From contig JABMCL010000715.1 of the NCBI GenBank assembly GCA_018857735.1, forward strand, positions 1,461,896-1,525,895: a DNA stretch of 64,000 nucleotides, read 5' to 3'. The position numbers and the translations under genes were made by a program. The notes beneath the pieces were generated by a model. It had not been told where the DNA came from. It did no database searches and saw nothing but the letters and a program-made list of their open reading frames with translations. Shown here piece by piece: positions 11,816-23,024 of this stretch; position 1 is the stretch's first letter, and each line of letters begins with the position of its first letter. The DNA comes from Alviniconcha marisindica. Taxonomy: Eukaryota; Mollusca; Gastropoda; Provannidae.

Positions 11816-11989
11816 GTTGGATGTATGAAATGGTGATATATGTGTTTCAATGGAACCCTCGAAAAATCTGCAAACTATCAATTCAGAAGTCATAATACAG
11901 GACAATAAAGTCATAGCTTGAACAGAAGTGAAGTTGCAACAACTCACACAAATTCGGCTGGAAGATTCGAATGCTGTCATCAAGCTAGT

Positions 11990-13860
11990 CTGCATTGAAG
12001 TCTCCTTCAAAGTAGCATAAGGCAGTACATGGGAAGTTGGCAGGTGCACACTTGCATCTTGTTTTACGGTCTTGTTTGCAGCCACAGTGGATCAGCTCGT
12101 AGTACGAGCCCTCAGCCTGGCGAAGTGTTGTCCATAGTGGCTACCATGGTTGTCCTTTGTCCTTGGTCCATCTCCAGGCGGATGGAGATGGCAACCTTGG
12201 TGCTCTGTGGAGATATATGTCCTGATGGCTTTGCATCCTTGGGAGAACAGCTTTTGCCTTGCTGCATTCACTGTTATCACTGTACTCTTCTTTTCATGCA
12301 TGAACACAACAAATTGCTCAATCTTCTCAAATGCCTCTTGTGACAGATTTGCTGTCTCAGTACCAAGTTCTAAAAAAGCAGACGCCACTGTAGGGAATGC
12401 AGTCCCTGTGTTTCAGGCCTTCAGTTTTCCTTTCCAGCCAAAGAATGAGACCGTGTCACAACCAGTTAAAAGCGTGAAAGGCAGGCAAAGCTCTTGATTT
12501 GTCTGCAACAAGGCTTGAAGCAGTCGCGTGGGCTGCAATGTATCTGAAATGTTTTCCAGTCCCAAATGCAAGCCACAACTCTTCCACCTTTATTTTTTCA
12601 ACAACAGAGATTGCAAGTACAACAACGTCAGTGTCAGTAGTTCGTATTATTATCTTCTTCTGTATCATGAAGAAATATTCGTGTGTCGGTCTTTTCGTGG
12701 GTGCATCCACTCATACAGTTCAGGTCTATTTTTGTGGATGATGAGACCACGCTGTCACCGCAAGGGGAGACGAGTATTTTGCGAGAAACTCGAGTTTCTT
12801 CAGTTTCTTTGAAAAGAAAACAAAACAGGTCACTCTTGTTCTCGTCGTTCTTCAAGAAGCTCTTCTAGATGGAAGGTAATGGTGCCAAAGGTAACACCTT
12901 ACGACGTTTACCTTGGCCCCGTTTGCTTCTTGTCCCGGCCTTCAAGCTGTCTGCGACATAAACGTCCCAAACAATATCCAACCGTCGAACACTCTGAAGT
13001 TGTCCAAAAATGTAAGGCAAGAAGACGCTGTTGCTGTAGTTCTGGAAAGTGTTTGATGTCCTTGGGGAGAGCATCTGGACAACAAATGCACCGTCAAGGA
13101 TCTTCACATCTGCTTCGGGTGAGCTGTCTGCAGCCATGTATGCAGCAGTGTCTTTGCTGATCAGTTGTTCTTCTTCCTGCGTACAAGGTTCAAGCTCAGT
13201 TCCACTGATAAAATCAGAAAACTCTTCAGTGGCGATATCATGCTAACAGGATCAACCGTCTCTTCATAATCAGTGTTGTTTGTTTCATGTAGCAGGACTT
13301 CTTCCTCATCAGCATTCCCAGATCCAAGAGGGAAGCGTTCAACGATACTTCAGCTAGTCTGCCTTTTTACCTGTCCGCATATCACCCAGTTTGCTGAATG
13401 ACGGTTGTGGTGGCTGGTTTTCGTGCCTGAAAAATTCTCTGGCAGGTCCCCTTTCCTCGTCTGGCATGCAATGTAAATCCGCTAAAACAACGAGCAGCCA
13501 TTGCGGAGGATTGTCACGGAAGATATTTTATCCTTCTGTTGTTGCACAAACACATGCAGCTTGTTCGTTCGCAGAGGCATTTTGATTGGTTTTGTTATCT
13601 TTTCGAGCCTTTCCTCAACAAAGTTGTTATATTGCTGTATCCCACTGCTGATGACTGAGCTAACTGCAGTCATGGCAGCCGCGTCTACAATGACTTTGGA
13701 GTCCAGGTCGAAGAGGCATCCTCCATCGTCTTCAAATGGATGTCCAGCTTCCTCAGAGGTTTGACCGTTTATTCTGGTGGCTTTTTTCGGTGCAGGCTGG
13801 CAGATCCTACTGCACCTCCATTTCCTTTTACCATCGCATAGCACCGCTCATTTGCTTGGT
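11990..13860 (-). pseudogene. Broken copy of a repetitive invertebrate/fish protein with a PIN-like DTDV motif
   Basis: Read on the minus strand, segments occur in a fixed order across several frames. 13844-13482 carries LRTNKLHVF. 13137-12865 carries LDGAFVVQML, LPYIFGQLQ and RLDIVWDVYVADSLK. 12855-12456 carries CGDSVVSS, then HEKTDTRIFLH, TTDTDVVVLA and LWLAFGTGKHFRYIAAH. 12388-12092 follows. A Cys-rich end (CGCKQDRKTRCKC) lies near 12030-12090. From general knowledge, this architecture belongs to a very repetitive, uncharacterised protein of fish, cnidarians and molluscs, probably transposon-derived. The acidic TDTDVV and HE-DTR motifs suggest a PIN/FEN-like nuclease fold (inference). Frameshifts and stops make this copy non-functional. 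Confidence 0.72.
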
Positions 13861-15838
13861 CATGGGCTATGGCTGAGAAAGGACGACACGTTTTCTGCAC
13901 AACAAATCAGCCATTGCCTCCGAGTTGACACATGTCACGAAGGTACACTGATAACCATCTGGCGTAGCTGATGTGGTCAAGGTCAAAACAACAACAACAT
14001 GGTAACAGCTTTGTCAGTGTTTGTATGAACTGATTGAAGTTGGCATTCGGATGGATTGAGTGAACTGAAGAATGCTCAGCTCCAACTCCAGCACACAGCT
14101 CCAGTATGGAAACATTGGCTGCTTCCGATGTTTCTTGGAACAGTCTTCACTTGTCTCGTTTTTGTCTTCCTTTTCTCAAATGCTCTGACGGTGATGCAAG
14201 ATATAGAGTGCAGCAGCAGTGAAGTTTCATGCCAAGGTAGACTGGAACTGGTGTCTCATTGGTTTTTGTATGGCGACGAGTTTGTGTCTGAGTGTCTTGT
14301 TTTTCAGTGTGAACCAAACTATTTTACCGTAAATAGGCTATTGAATATCACTATCAGCTGGGTGATTGTTGATACAGCCTGTGTTTGACAAGACACTGCC
14401 AGCACACTACCCTCGGTCTGTTCACAGGGGAGAGAGAAAAGAGAGAGAGAGAAAAGAGAGAGAGAGAGCTTGATCATAGATAGATCGCAGCCGTAGACTT
14501 TCGCGCCCCAGAACTGGCGTTTTTATTAGGTATAGACCATTCCCATGAGAGGAAATTTTTGAGTGCTCTGCCCCTGCGTAAGGCGGAAGTCTGCTATCCA
14601 CCGCCTACTGGGTGTCGCCTGAGCGAAGATAGTTTCGATCAACCGCAATACTAAAAAATAACTACCATGGGGAAGGATACTGTGTGTGCTGTATGAACTA
14701 CAAAGGAAAGGAGGTGTAGGGATGTGAATTAACTGAGTTGAACAGATTAACTGCCGACAAGAAACAGAGGAAAGTTAGGTGGTCGCCGCTCAGCAAAACT
14801 GGTCAAAAAAGTGACAACATGTTTGCCAGTATAATCCGCACAGCTTTTTATTTTTTATATATTTTTTAAAACTATTTTAGTTTACTTCAGTGAGTGACAA
14901 CAAAATCACCGGCCAAGCCAAGGTGCTATCATTACTGTTTCTATGCTACAGACAGGCAGCCTAATCCTAGCGCTAACCCTATCAGCAGTGTGCCTTTAAT
15001 TTATTTTGTAATTTTTAATTTGTAAATCCTGACCAAAGTCTCCTGTTGGTGCATGTATGCCAACTGTGTTTGAGTGTGTTTGTGCCTTTATATGGCAAAT
15101 TGTAAATATAAGGTTTGAGTGAGATAGTGGTGTTGATGACATTTGCTTTCCACTGACAAGCACACATTTAATTATTTTTTCTGTCTAAAAACCTGGAGTA
15201 GTTCAGAATATAGCTTTTCATATTACACCCACTGCTACTTACTAACTTAGTGTAAACTGTAAGGAATGTGGCCTGAGTTTTACTTTTTGGCTTCTCACTT
15301 CATTTTTTTTCTAGTCAAATTATCAAAATTTCTTTAAACTTAAAGAGGTCTGAATCATAACAGTGTACATTACAGCAGCATACAGTTTATACATATACTG
15401 CTATTTAAGAATCAAGAATATTCATTTGTCCTCTGTAAACACAGGAAATTCAAATTATGGCCACTAGCAAAAAACAAAACAAAAAACAAAAAAATTATAA
15501 CAAATAGTCTAGGCCTAGTGCATTAACTATTGATTACACACACACACACACTATTAGTAGTACTATATACAGAGTTGTTAAGAATAAACACCCAAGGAAG
15601 GCGTCAGCCGAAAATTTGGGAACTTTTATGCCAACTTGTTTTTCTTTGATTTTTATCAGTTTATATTATATATATATCAGTACACATACACACACTCTAC
15701 TAAAATATGCAAGTCAGTTTAGACAGATTAAAAATACAGCTATTAAGACACATGCACACACCCGTACATCTATCTCTTGATTACACACCCACATTACAAC
15801 ACCTACCCAACCCACCCCACACCCTCCCTCCTCCCACC

Positions 15839-15840
<2 letters not shown>
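13861..15840. other. Gene-free stretch
   Basis: No coding exon is supported. A hydrophobic 110-codon frame at 14056-14388 on the plus strand has no recognisable family and lies beside the pseudogene. A GA-rich patch lies near 14428-14468 and a short AC run near 15538-15550. Confidence 0.4.

Positions 15841-15847
<7 letters not shown>

Positions 15848-15897
<50 letters not shown>
15848..15897 (+). repeat. (AT)n microsatellite with AC edges
   Basis: About 42 bp of TA repeats flanked by CACACA on both sides. Surrounding sequence to about 16080 is rich in AC. Confidence 0.95.
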
Positions 15898-15898
<1 letters not shown>

Positions 15899-16382
15899 AC
15901 TGGTATACATGTATCAGTATATATGTATGCATTCTACTTATTTTAAAAATTAATGTACAAATAAATACAGCCACAGATTAAAAGTACAACAATTAAAACA
16001 ACACACATACCCGCACACACACACACAAGCTGCATGCATGGTGCTTTAAAAAAAAAATGCAATTCACAAAATGTAGTGCTCACAGTGATTGATGTAGTTT
16101 TGTGGTTTTACATTTTGTTCATGACATTTTCAGTTTCATTCATATGTGTGCTTCTGTGTTCTGAGAGGAAAATAACACTAACTGACAAGTAACTGAATAA
16201 ATCATTAAATGTCTACTTGATTTTTATTACCATTTATGAACAGTTTTGTTAAATAACCAAGTAAAGAGACTGACTTGAACTGATTTTGCTTTCTCTTTTA
16301 AAACTATCCTCATAAAACATCTGCTCAAAAACAATTTTTTAAACCTCTTGCCTCAATCTCTTCATTGTGGTTACTTCACTTA

Positions 16383-16385
<3 letters not shown>

Positions 16386-16453
<68 letters not shown>
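16386..16453 (+). repeat. (TG)n microsatellite
   Basis: About 68 bp of TG. Confidence 0.97.
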
Positions 16454-16454
<1 letters not shown>

Positions 16455-17162
16455 GTAACTCACTCTGCACACCCATTTTATATCTTTATTATTAATATTA
16501 CTAACTGAATTAAACTTATCATAAGTAGTCCATATATTCAAAGTGTTAATATACATCTTTACAAGTCTATAATAATGTGAAGGTGAAGAAATTGCAAACT
16601 GTACAAATCTCCCTTTCCTCCTCAACTCCCTCTCTCTGGCTCAGTGTTATGAGAAAAAAATCTTCTTCCACTCACTTTGTTCAGATGGTTAATTGGATCA
16701 GTCATAATGAGAAATGTATTGCAAACTCTTTCAGTGTCTGGGTACTTGTACTTCTAGTAAACAGTTCAAGTCCCTGGCTTGTAACTCACAAAATTAAATG
16801 CAGAAGCAGCAAAATATTGCCATACATAATTTCAAAATAAATGGGACAAGAACTGAAGGTTCATCTAGTAGAGTAGCAGTGTTCTCTGACATTGTACATT
16901 CTACGTATTCATCCTTCATGAGAATTTATATAGACAGACTAATAGGCAATGCCATTTGTTAAAATGCAGGTTAGGTTGGCTGTTGATGAATTAACTTTTT
17001 GAATTAATTTGTCAGTGCTGGCAGTCATGTGTGATTATTTCTGTCATTGTAAGCTGAACATTTCCCACTCTTCTTTGAGTAGCTGTGCTCACTGTCTTTG
17101 AAGGAATCACTAGTCAAGCAGCTTAGGATCACATTCAAAGACTCATAACTTGAGTCTAACAT

Positions 17163-17177
17163 TGTGTGTGTGTGTGA

Positions 17178-17226
<49 letters not shown>
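17163..17226 (+). repeat. (TG)n microsatellite
   Basis: TG run with one early GAA interruption. The neighbouring 16454-17685 holds no supportable gene and is AT-rich. Confidence 0.95.
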
Positions 17227-17228
<2 letters not shown>

Positions 17229-17587
17229 GAGGCTAATTTTACAAATAAACATATGATTTTAAATGTAGTCTTAGTTATACAACTGAGATGTGAATTGATT
17301 TGATCAAACTGTATCATTAGTTACAGTGAGGCAGCAGGGTCTTCAGTGCTGCATTTATGTGTAATACTTGGTTGTTGCTACAACTATTATGAGCTGCGCC
17401 TGTTTCTGTGCGTGTTTATTGTGAGTGCAGCAGCCGTTTACCTGTGCGTTTAGTGTGAATATGCCTGTTGACCTGTCTTTATACTTTTGTCTATTCTTAT
17501 TCTCTTTTTTAAATTTTCTTTATTTTATATATATATATATTTCATTTTCATCAAGTATTTATATTTATGTTTACTTCTATGTTTCTT

Positions 17588-17683
17588 TCTTTGTGGTTAT
17601 ATAATATATATAATATATAATATATATATATATATATATATAAATATTAACACACCCACACCCACTTATTTTCTTCTTCTTCT

Positions 17684-17733
<50 letters not shown>
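17588..17733 (+). repeat. (TA)n then (TTC)n then (CT)n microsatellites
   Basis: TA-rich run to about 17642, TTC repeats near 17671-17688 and a CT run to 17733. Confidence 0.93.
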
Positions 17734-17734
<1 letters not shown>

Positions 17735-18179
17735 AATGATGCCTGTAATTTTATATTTACTCATCAGTAGCTTAGTAAGGGCTAGTAGTTAGACTGATTT
17801 TTGACTGAACCTAAACTACAATCCTTGTAAAAGAAAGTTTTCGAGTTCAAGTTCTCTCCGACTTCTCCCTTTTGAAGTCCGTATGATGAAACCGCTCCGC
17901 ATTGTGGGAAAATAAAGTATGATATATTACAACGGACAAGTTCTGCCTTTGTGCTCCTGACCAGCTGTCCATTTTTCTTCAACCATACTTTTAAATCTAA
18001 AAATTAATGTTCGCCGAGTTAAATGACCGTGCACTCGCCGCTGTTGAACGGCTGCCAGACGTCCCACTCGGCAAGGGGCTATACTCGTACCAAACTCCTG
18101 CCTCGCTCGTGGGAATGGTCTCTCAGTTGCAGTTGCAAACGACTAGAGCTCAAAAGCAGAGAGTAGTGCTGTATGAAAA

Positions 18180-18486
18180 ACAGAGAGCCGGTTTGGCCTA
18201 GCGGTAAGCGGATGGACCTCGGTTTGATACCGCTTCGACTCTCCTTTCTCTTCAAAAGTTGTGGTCTCTGGACACTGTCTTGTCACTTTGTCCCTCACAA
18301 CTAATGAAACATTAAAAGTGGCTCTCATCGCCGCTGCCCATCTTAATGCCGCAGGTCATTCTGGTGGTGACAGTGTAGCGATAGGTATGTACTCTCCTTC
18401 AGTGGCCCCCACCTCCATACCCCCTTCCCCCCATCCCTAATAAGCCTTCTGGTTTCTGTGGACGTTAAGCACCATGTTTACGTTTA
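18180..18486 (+). mobile_element. tRNA-derived SINE with target-site duplication
   Basis: Same family as 3501-3717. The tRNA-like head has GGCCTAGCGGTAAG and a degenerate B-box GGTTTGATACC, and the tail is GGTTTCTGTGGACGTTAAGC. Flanks are TGTATGAAAA at 18170-18179 and again at 18487-18496, a perfect 10-bp target duplication. This copy carries about 90 bp between head and body that the other copy lacks, so it is either a length variant or holds an internal insertion. Confidence 0.88.
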
Positions 18487-18603
18487 TGTATGAAAACTGA
18501 CGATCAATGGATCAATCAACCGGCCAAGCAACTGATCAATACAGAAAGGGGAGAAAAAAAGCTTTGCAAACTGCCGATCACCACCCACTGTGACTTTACA
18601 TAC

Positions 18604-18861
18604 GGGAGGTATGAGCGCTGTCGTGTTGTCGATGTCTGACTTGATCTTGCCCAGTTTGATGGGGTTGACTTTGGTCCCGGAGAGCTGTAGTCTTCTCAGC
18701 TTCTTCTCCAGGACTCGACTGAACCTGGCCCCCTGAGTCCAGCAGCTGCGGGGCCTTCAGCACCTCCGACAGACCGTACTCACTCCGGTTGTTCAGCAGT
18801 GCGTTGGCTAGATCATAGTTATTTTTGGCCCACGCCATTGCCAGCGCTCTTACTCGGGAGT
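18604..18861 (-). pseudogene. Exon-like block with good splice sites and one frameshift, family unknown
   Basis: On the minus strand an acceptor (TTTACAG before 18861) and a donor (GTATGT after 18604) bracket 258 bp with strong coding character. The first part reads SRVRALAMAWAKNNYDLA and later SEYGLSEVLKAPQLLD. A shift of one base at a GGGGG run leads to RFSRVLEKKLRRLQLSG and KVNPIKLGKIKSDIDNTTA. The simplest reading is a real exon with one extra G, from mutation or assembly error. The exon would end in ALIPP before the donor. I do not recognise the family. No partner exons are evident nearby, so it may be a duplicated orphan exon. Confidence 0.5.
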
Positions 18862-19124
18862 CTGTAAATTATGTAATGCAAAGGTTGCCACCTGTCAGGC
18901 GAGAGCGATGTTGCTTCGTAGACATTGCCGAGTCAGTGTTCTGTCATTCTCTTTCATCTGCTGGTTTCACAGCTTGGGAGTGAGAACAGGAACAGCCTGC
19001 AAAGAATTGTCTGTATCGCCTCTAAGATAACTGCAGTGCCCCAGAGAAACCTGGCTCTTTTCTGTGAACAGCAGATATTATGGAAAGGCCCGCTCTATTT
19101 TCACGAAGAAGGGCCATATTTTAA

Positions 19125-19425
19125 ACCAGGAATTTACTACTCTCCCATCAGGTCGTCCATAGAAGTTAGAACTAAATGATTGTCCAGACTAAAATGTGAG
19201 ACAAGTTTGTTTGCTAAAATGTGTGGCTGTATGGTGTTAAAAGCAGAAGAAAAATCGGCGAATAAAATTCTCGCATGAGTCTGAGGCCCCTCAAGATGCC
19301 TGTACAAGGTGTTCAAAAATGAACAGCTTGGCGTCATCAACACCCCTCCCAGACCGATAAGCAAATTGAAGAGGATCTAGGTTACACTCAGTGACAGCTA
19401 GAATGAGGATTTAATGATTTTTTCC
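19125..19425 (-). pseudogene. LINE reverse transcriptase fragment
   Basis: The minus strand encodes NLDPLQFAYR followed, after frame slips, by ARILFADFSSAFNTIQPHIL. These are the RT motifs around the first catalytic aspartate of non-LTR retrotransposons (FxDFSSAFNT). The rest of the protein is missing. CR1- or L2-like LINEs are the likeliest source. Confidence 0.8.
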
Positions 19426-19445
19426 CCCAAAGTTTTCGTAACAAT

Positions 19446-19580
19446 TAAAGGAACTCTCTTCGGCGGCTAAACTTCTCGTGTGCTTAGAGGAGGTTAAACG
19501 AAGATGATCAGCGTTAACAGTTTTGTGATTGAACGTCCCGTTGATTTTATAACGATTTTAAAGAGACTTTCCCAGGCAGT
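19446..19580 (-). mobile_element. Terminal fragment of the third TTAAAGG-type family
   Basis: Starts TTAAAGGAACTCTCTTCGGC and matches 5322-5455 in reverse complement for about 130 bp, including GCTTAGAGGAGGTTAAACG. Confidence 0.6.
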
Positions 19581-19854
19581 GTTACTAACACTGTTTTCAC
19601 GAGCTCTTTCCCGCGTTTTAGTATGACATCATTGATAGAATACCGGAACTTTCTCAGTTTTGTAGTACATGTCATGTATAAATTATTTTTGTCAATTTTT
19701 ATTTTTTAGATCTGGACAGTCTGTGTGAAATAGTTTCATTTTCCTAACGTTTTCATGAGGAACAGCACAAAAAATTCAGAAATAAATTGATAAAGTGTTT
19801 GAAATTGCCAAAACAAACAATGAAATGATGTCTAGCGTTCTTTCGAACATTTTA

Positions 19855-20657
19855 GGGTGGCCTGGGGGAAATTCGTCCAAACAGGTACGTTTGATTCCCA
19901 TGCACGCTTAGAGACACGATTCTGTCACACTGGCTCAACCAACACTGACAAGCTCGTTTGGGTTTGTAGACACCCGCCTTCAACAAGTCGCAAACTAGTA
20001 TGCAACACAATTACCCGTGTGATTTCATGAATATGAAAGAAAACATTCTTTTTCTGAGGAAAGTGTGAACAACTACTGGTGAGGTTGACAAAACTGATAG
20101 AACAGAACTAGGGAAATGTATTCACCTATACGACGAAACACAAGCATTTTCGACAGAAAATTGTCTTAGTCAGGTGCAAGAAAAATAGATAATAATAAAA
20201 GAAGAAGGAAGCAAAGAAGAAGACAGACAAGAAGAAGCTGATGTAAAAATAAAATAAAATAAAAGTTAAGAATGGATACGCAGATTTAAAACGACGTCAT
20301 CAAAATGACGACAATTAGGAAGATTTTTTAATTGGGCAGATCGTGTCAAACACTGAACTTCAAAACAAACAAGATCTGCCAACAGTATGTCGGTCCTTTT
20401 CATACAACCCACACTATGGGTTTTTTGCCAAGCGAATAGCAAGGCTCCCCAAAGTAGAACAGGTTTTCCCATACGCTACTTAACAATCATTCGTTTGTTA
20501 TTTTGTTTGTGGACTGATCCATTATGAAGCTGATGATACAGTTTGGAAAAGTTCAATTGTAGGGGTTGATGCGTAGTATTGAATACAGTTCACTAGGTGT
20601 TTGGGTGGCCGAAGTTCCCCCAACCGAGCGAGTGGACAAATTTCCCCCATGCCACCC
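19855..20657. mobile_element. MITE with 25-bp terminal inverted repeats and TA flanks
   Basis: The left end at 19855-19879 starts GGGTGGCCTGGGGGAAATT. The right end, 20633-20657, is its reverse complement with two mismatches. TA dinucleotides flank both sides (19853-19854 and 20658-20659), the target duplication of Tc1/mariner-type elements. The 803-bp interior has no transposase frame. Class assignment rests only on the TA and is tentative. Confidence 0.72.
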
Positions 20658-20879
20658 TATGTGTTTGGCTCAGTGAAATAATGGCAACATAATTTTGACG
20701 TCATTACGATATCAATAATTTGACGCAAGATTATAGAAAGTGGAAGGAAGAGTCGAAGGAAACAATGACTCTAGAAGTAGTTACTGATGGCAAGAACGAC
20801 AAAACTGAAAAGAATGACTAGGAATATGTACACCGCAAGGGAACACGGGACGCGACATTTGTTTTGTGTGCCACCTTCT

Positions 20880-21919
20880 TTTGTGTTAATAGTAAATAGA
20901 TAATAAATACATTCTTTCATGTGCTATTATAAGGAGCAAATAGCCCGTTGAACGAAAGCAACGAAGAACTGAGAATGAAACAGTGGTGTTTATATCTTCA
21001 TAGTTCTTTTCCATTTTTTCAAGATTATGCAGCCAAAGAAGATAATTTGGAATTACTACCATTTATCTTCGGAGGACCAAAATAAAAAGAACGTTTAGCT
21101 CGACTGGCAAGAGACCGACAATGTAGATACAGGTCATGGCTGGTAAACCTGGTTGACCAGGTGGAGAGGTGGAGAAAGCGGTGCACAAGGTTAGACGTCT
21201 GCGATAGGAAACTGGCAAAGCTGTTACTGGACAAGTAAAAGAAAAGGTTCCTGATGCTTCTTTTTGATTGATAGGAGTAGTCTACCGGAACCATACGTTT
21301 AAATATTCTACTAAGTACTACCTGTTTGCGTAAGTGTGTGTTTCTGGCGTGCCACCACTGGTTGGTTTTTCTTTTCTTTTCATTATTATTATTATTATTA
21401 TGGTGTCTAAAACATTTCCTGTAGTAGCATCGGATCAATACGCTGAGAAAGAATTGTCACCCGACACTTTGCACCTCGGTCCATCGCCGAGCGTTATTCG
21501 TAAACGGTAGCTACAGGTCTCATCCACTATAGTGAAGTACACATAGCACGATTAGGAGATTTATGCATAGAAAGACATCAAATTATTCACACAATCATCA
21601 GTTAAGTCGCCCGACAATATTACGCCTGAGCAGATTTTTACGTGCCTCAGACAACGCCATTGTCAATTGTTTGTAGGTCGAGTCTACAAAAACTTGTGTA
21701 AAACAACAAAATGTAATGACGTAATACGCATTCCGTAAATAGCTGCACCTGGGGGAGATCCCCAATCTATTTTTAGACCACTACAGTTATTCTTAAATTG
21801 CCGCATTTCAGAAGGACCAAAGCAGAAATTAATTCTACATAATAATCGCACATAAAACAATGAAAAAATCATGCAAAAAATCGTTTTTTAGCCAAATCTG
21901 AGTGGGCCAGTCCCTTTAA
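20880..21919 (-). mobile_element. DNA-transposon-like element, TTAAAGGGACT family, copy B
   Basis: Minus-oriented relative of 4037-5321, ending at TTAA 21916-21919. The shared landmarks are the GGCTATTTGCTCC block near the inner end, the FGGPPK/RLDVCDRKLAKLL coding remnant and the AGCAGATTTGGC-like terminus. Frames are broken by stops. Confidence 0.6.
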
Positions 21920-22080
21920 GGTTTTTTTTAGCCATATCTGCGTGGGCCAGTCCCTTTAAGGGAGGGACTGGCCCACGCAGATTTGGCTAAAAAACGATTT
22001 TTTGCATGAATTTTTATTGTTTTATGTGCGATTATTATGTAGCATTAATTTCTGCTTTGGTCCTTCTGAAATGCGGCAAT
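21920..22080 (+). mobile_element. Two extra terminus fragments of the TTAAAGGGACT family, one head-to-head
   Basis: 21920-21959 repeats the last 40 bp of copy B. It is followed directly by an opposite-strand start, GGAGGGACTGGCCCACGCAG, continuing to 22080, where it breaks off at LINE sequence. Together with copy B this makes a long palindrome centred near 21960. Confidence 0.75.
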
Positions 22081-22200
22081 AGGTCGAAAGTCGTTAGGTA
22101 GTTTCGGGTTATCCTTTTTATGTATCGGAATTACAGTTGAAAGTTTCCAAATATCGGGGATGGACGTTTGATCTTGATCTAGTTTCCGAGGAACGACGTG
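22081..22200 (-). pseudogene. LINE reverse transcriptase fragment (N-terminal RT motif)
   Basis: The minus strand encodes IPDIWKLSTVIPIHKK followed by DNPKLPNDFRP, the hallmark start of LINE RT domains (WK-VxPIxKK ... NDxRP). It abuts the truncated transposon terminus at 22080, suggesting the transposon sequence joined or inserted into this LINE copy. Confidence 0.8.
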
Positions 22201-23024
22201 CACGCTTCCGCCATCTTGGTTGAGTGGAATGTGGGTATTTTTTCTATCGTCTGACTTTTCCTATTTTAACGAGTATTTAAACAATCAATATTTATTTTCA
22301 CAGGTAATAAGAACGTTACTTCCATTTCATTTATTCATCAGGCATATCAGAACTACAAGATTCAGTGACTCCTTTGCTTCTACTCAAAATGTCAAACTGA
22401 TTTTCTTTAACAAGTCCACTGTATAAGATTTGGAAGGGACGCACAAGATGAACGAGTTTGTATTTCTTACAAACGCTGTGACACTATTACCACCAGACCT
22501 GACTGCCGCCAGAACGCTGACAATGCATCACCTTCAGCGTTATTCGTTCCTATATCCTGTCAATTAACATAATTATGTCTAAATTGGTGCTCTAGGCTGA
22601 AACCCACTCTGTCTAGGCTATCCCCTCCACCACCACCCCCAAAAAAAGAAAGAAAGAAAAAAGAACTCGACCGGCTGAAAAACGGGGTTCTAGCATTTAC
22701 TTCAGAAGAGTGAGTATTGCATATGTGTCATTCTACTCTTGTAATTGCCGTGGTTGTGGGTTCTCTGTGCTGTTCAGGTATGCACATGGTGGTGTGGACA
22801 GCAGCCACTATGTAGTCTGTTGTTCTCCCATTTCACGACCACGGGTAATGGTCTCGTGATGTTCTAACACTCCTCAACAATGCCCGATCCACAGCAAGTC
22901 CTTGGATCTGCCGCAACCGATGAACAGGCGGAGAATGTCCAACACTTACATGTTCCGGCATCTATAGTTTAGCAGTACGATGATCATCCATTTCAGATTA
23001 TACACTGTCTACCTTGTGTTAGAC
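22201..23024. other. Gene-free stretch
   Basis: No exon, RNA gene or clear repeat was recognised. Confidence 0.4.

Noticed and set aside
14056..14388. 110-codon hydrophobic frame on the plus strand
   Set aside because: No recognisable family. Probably chance next to the pseudogene.
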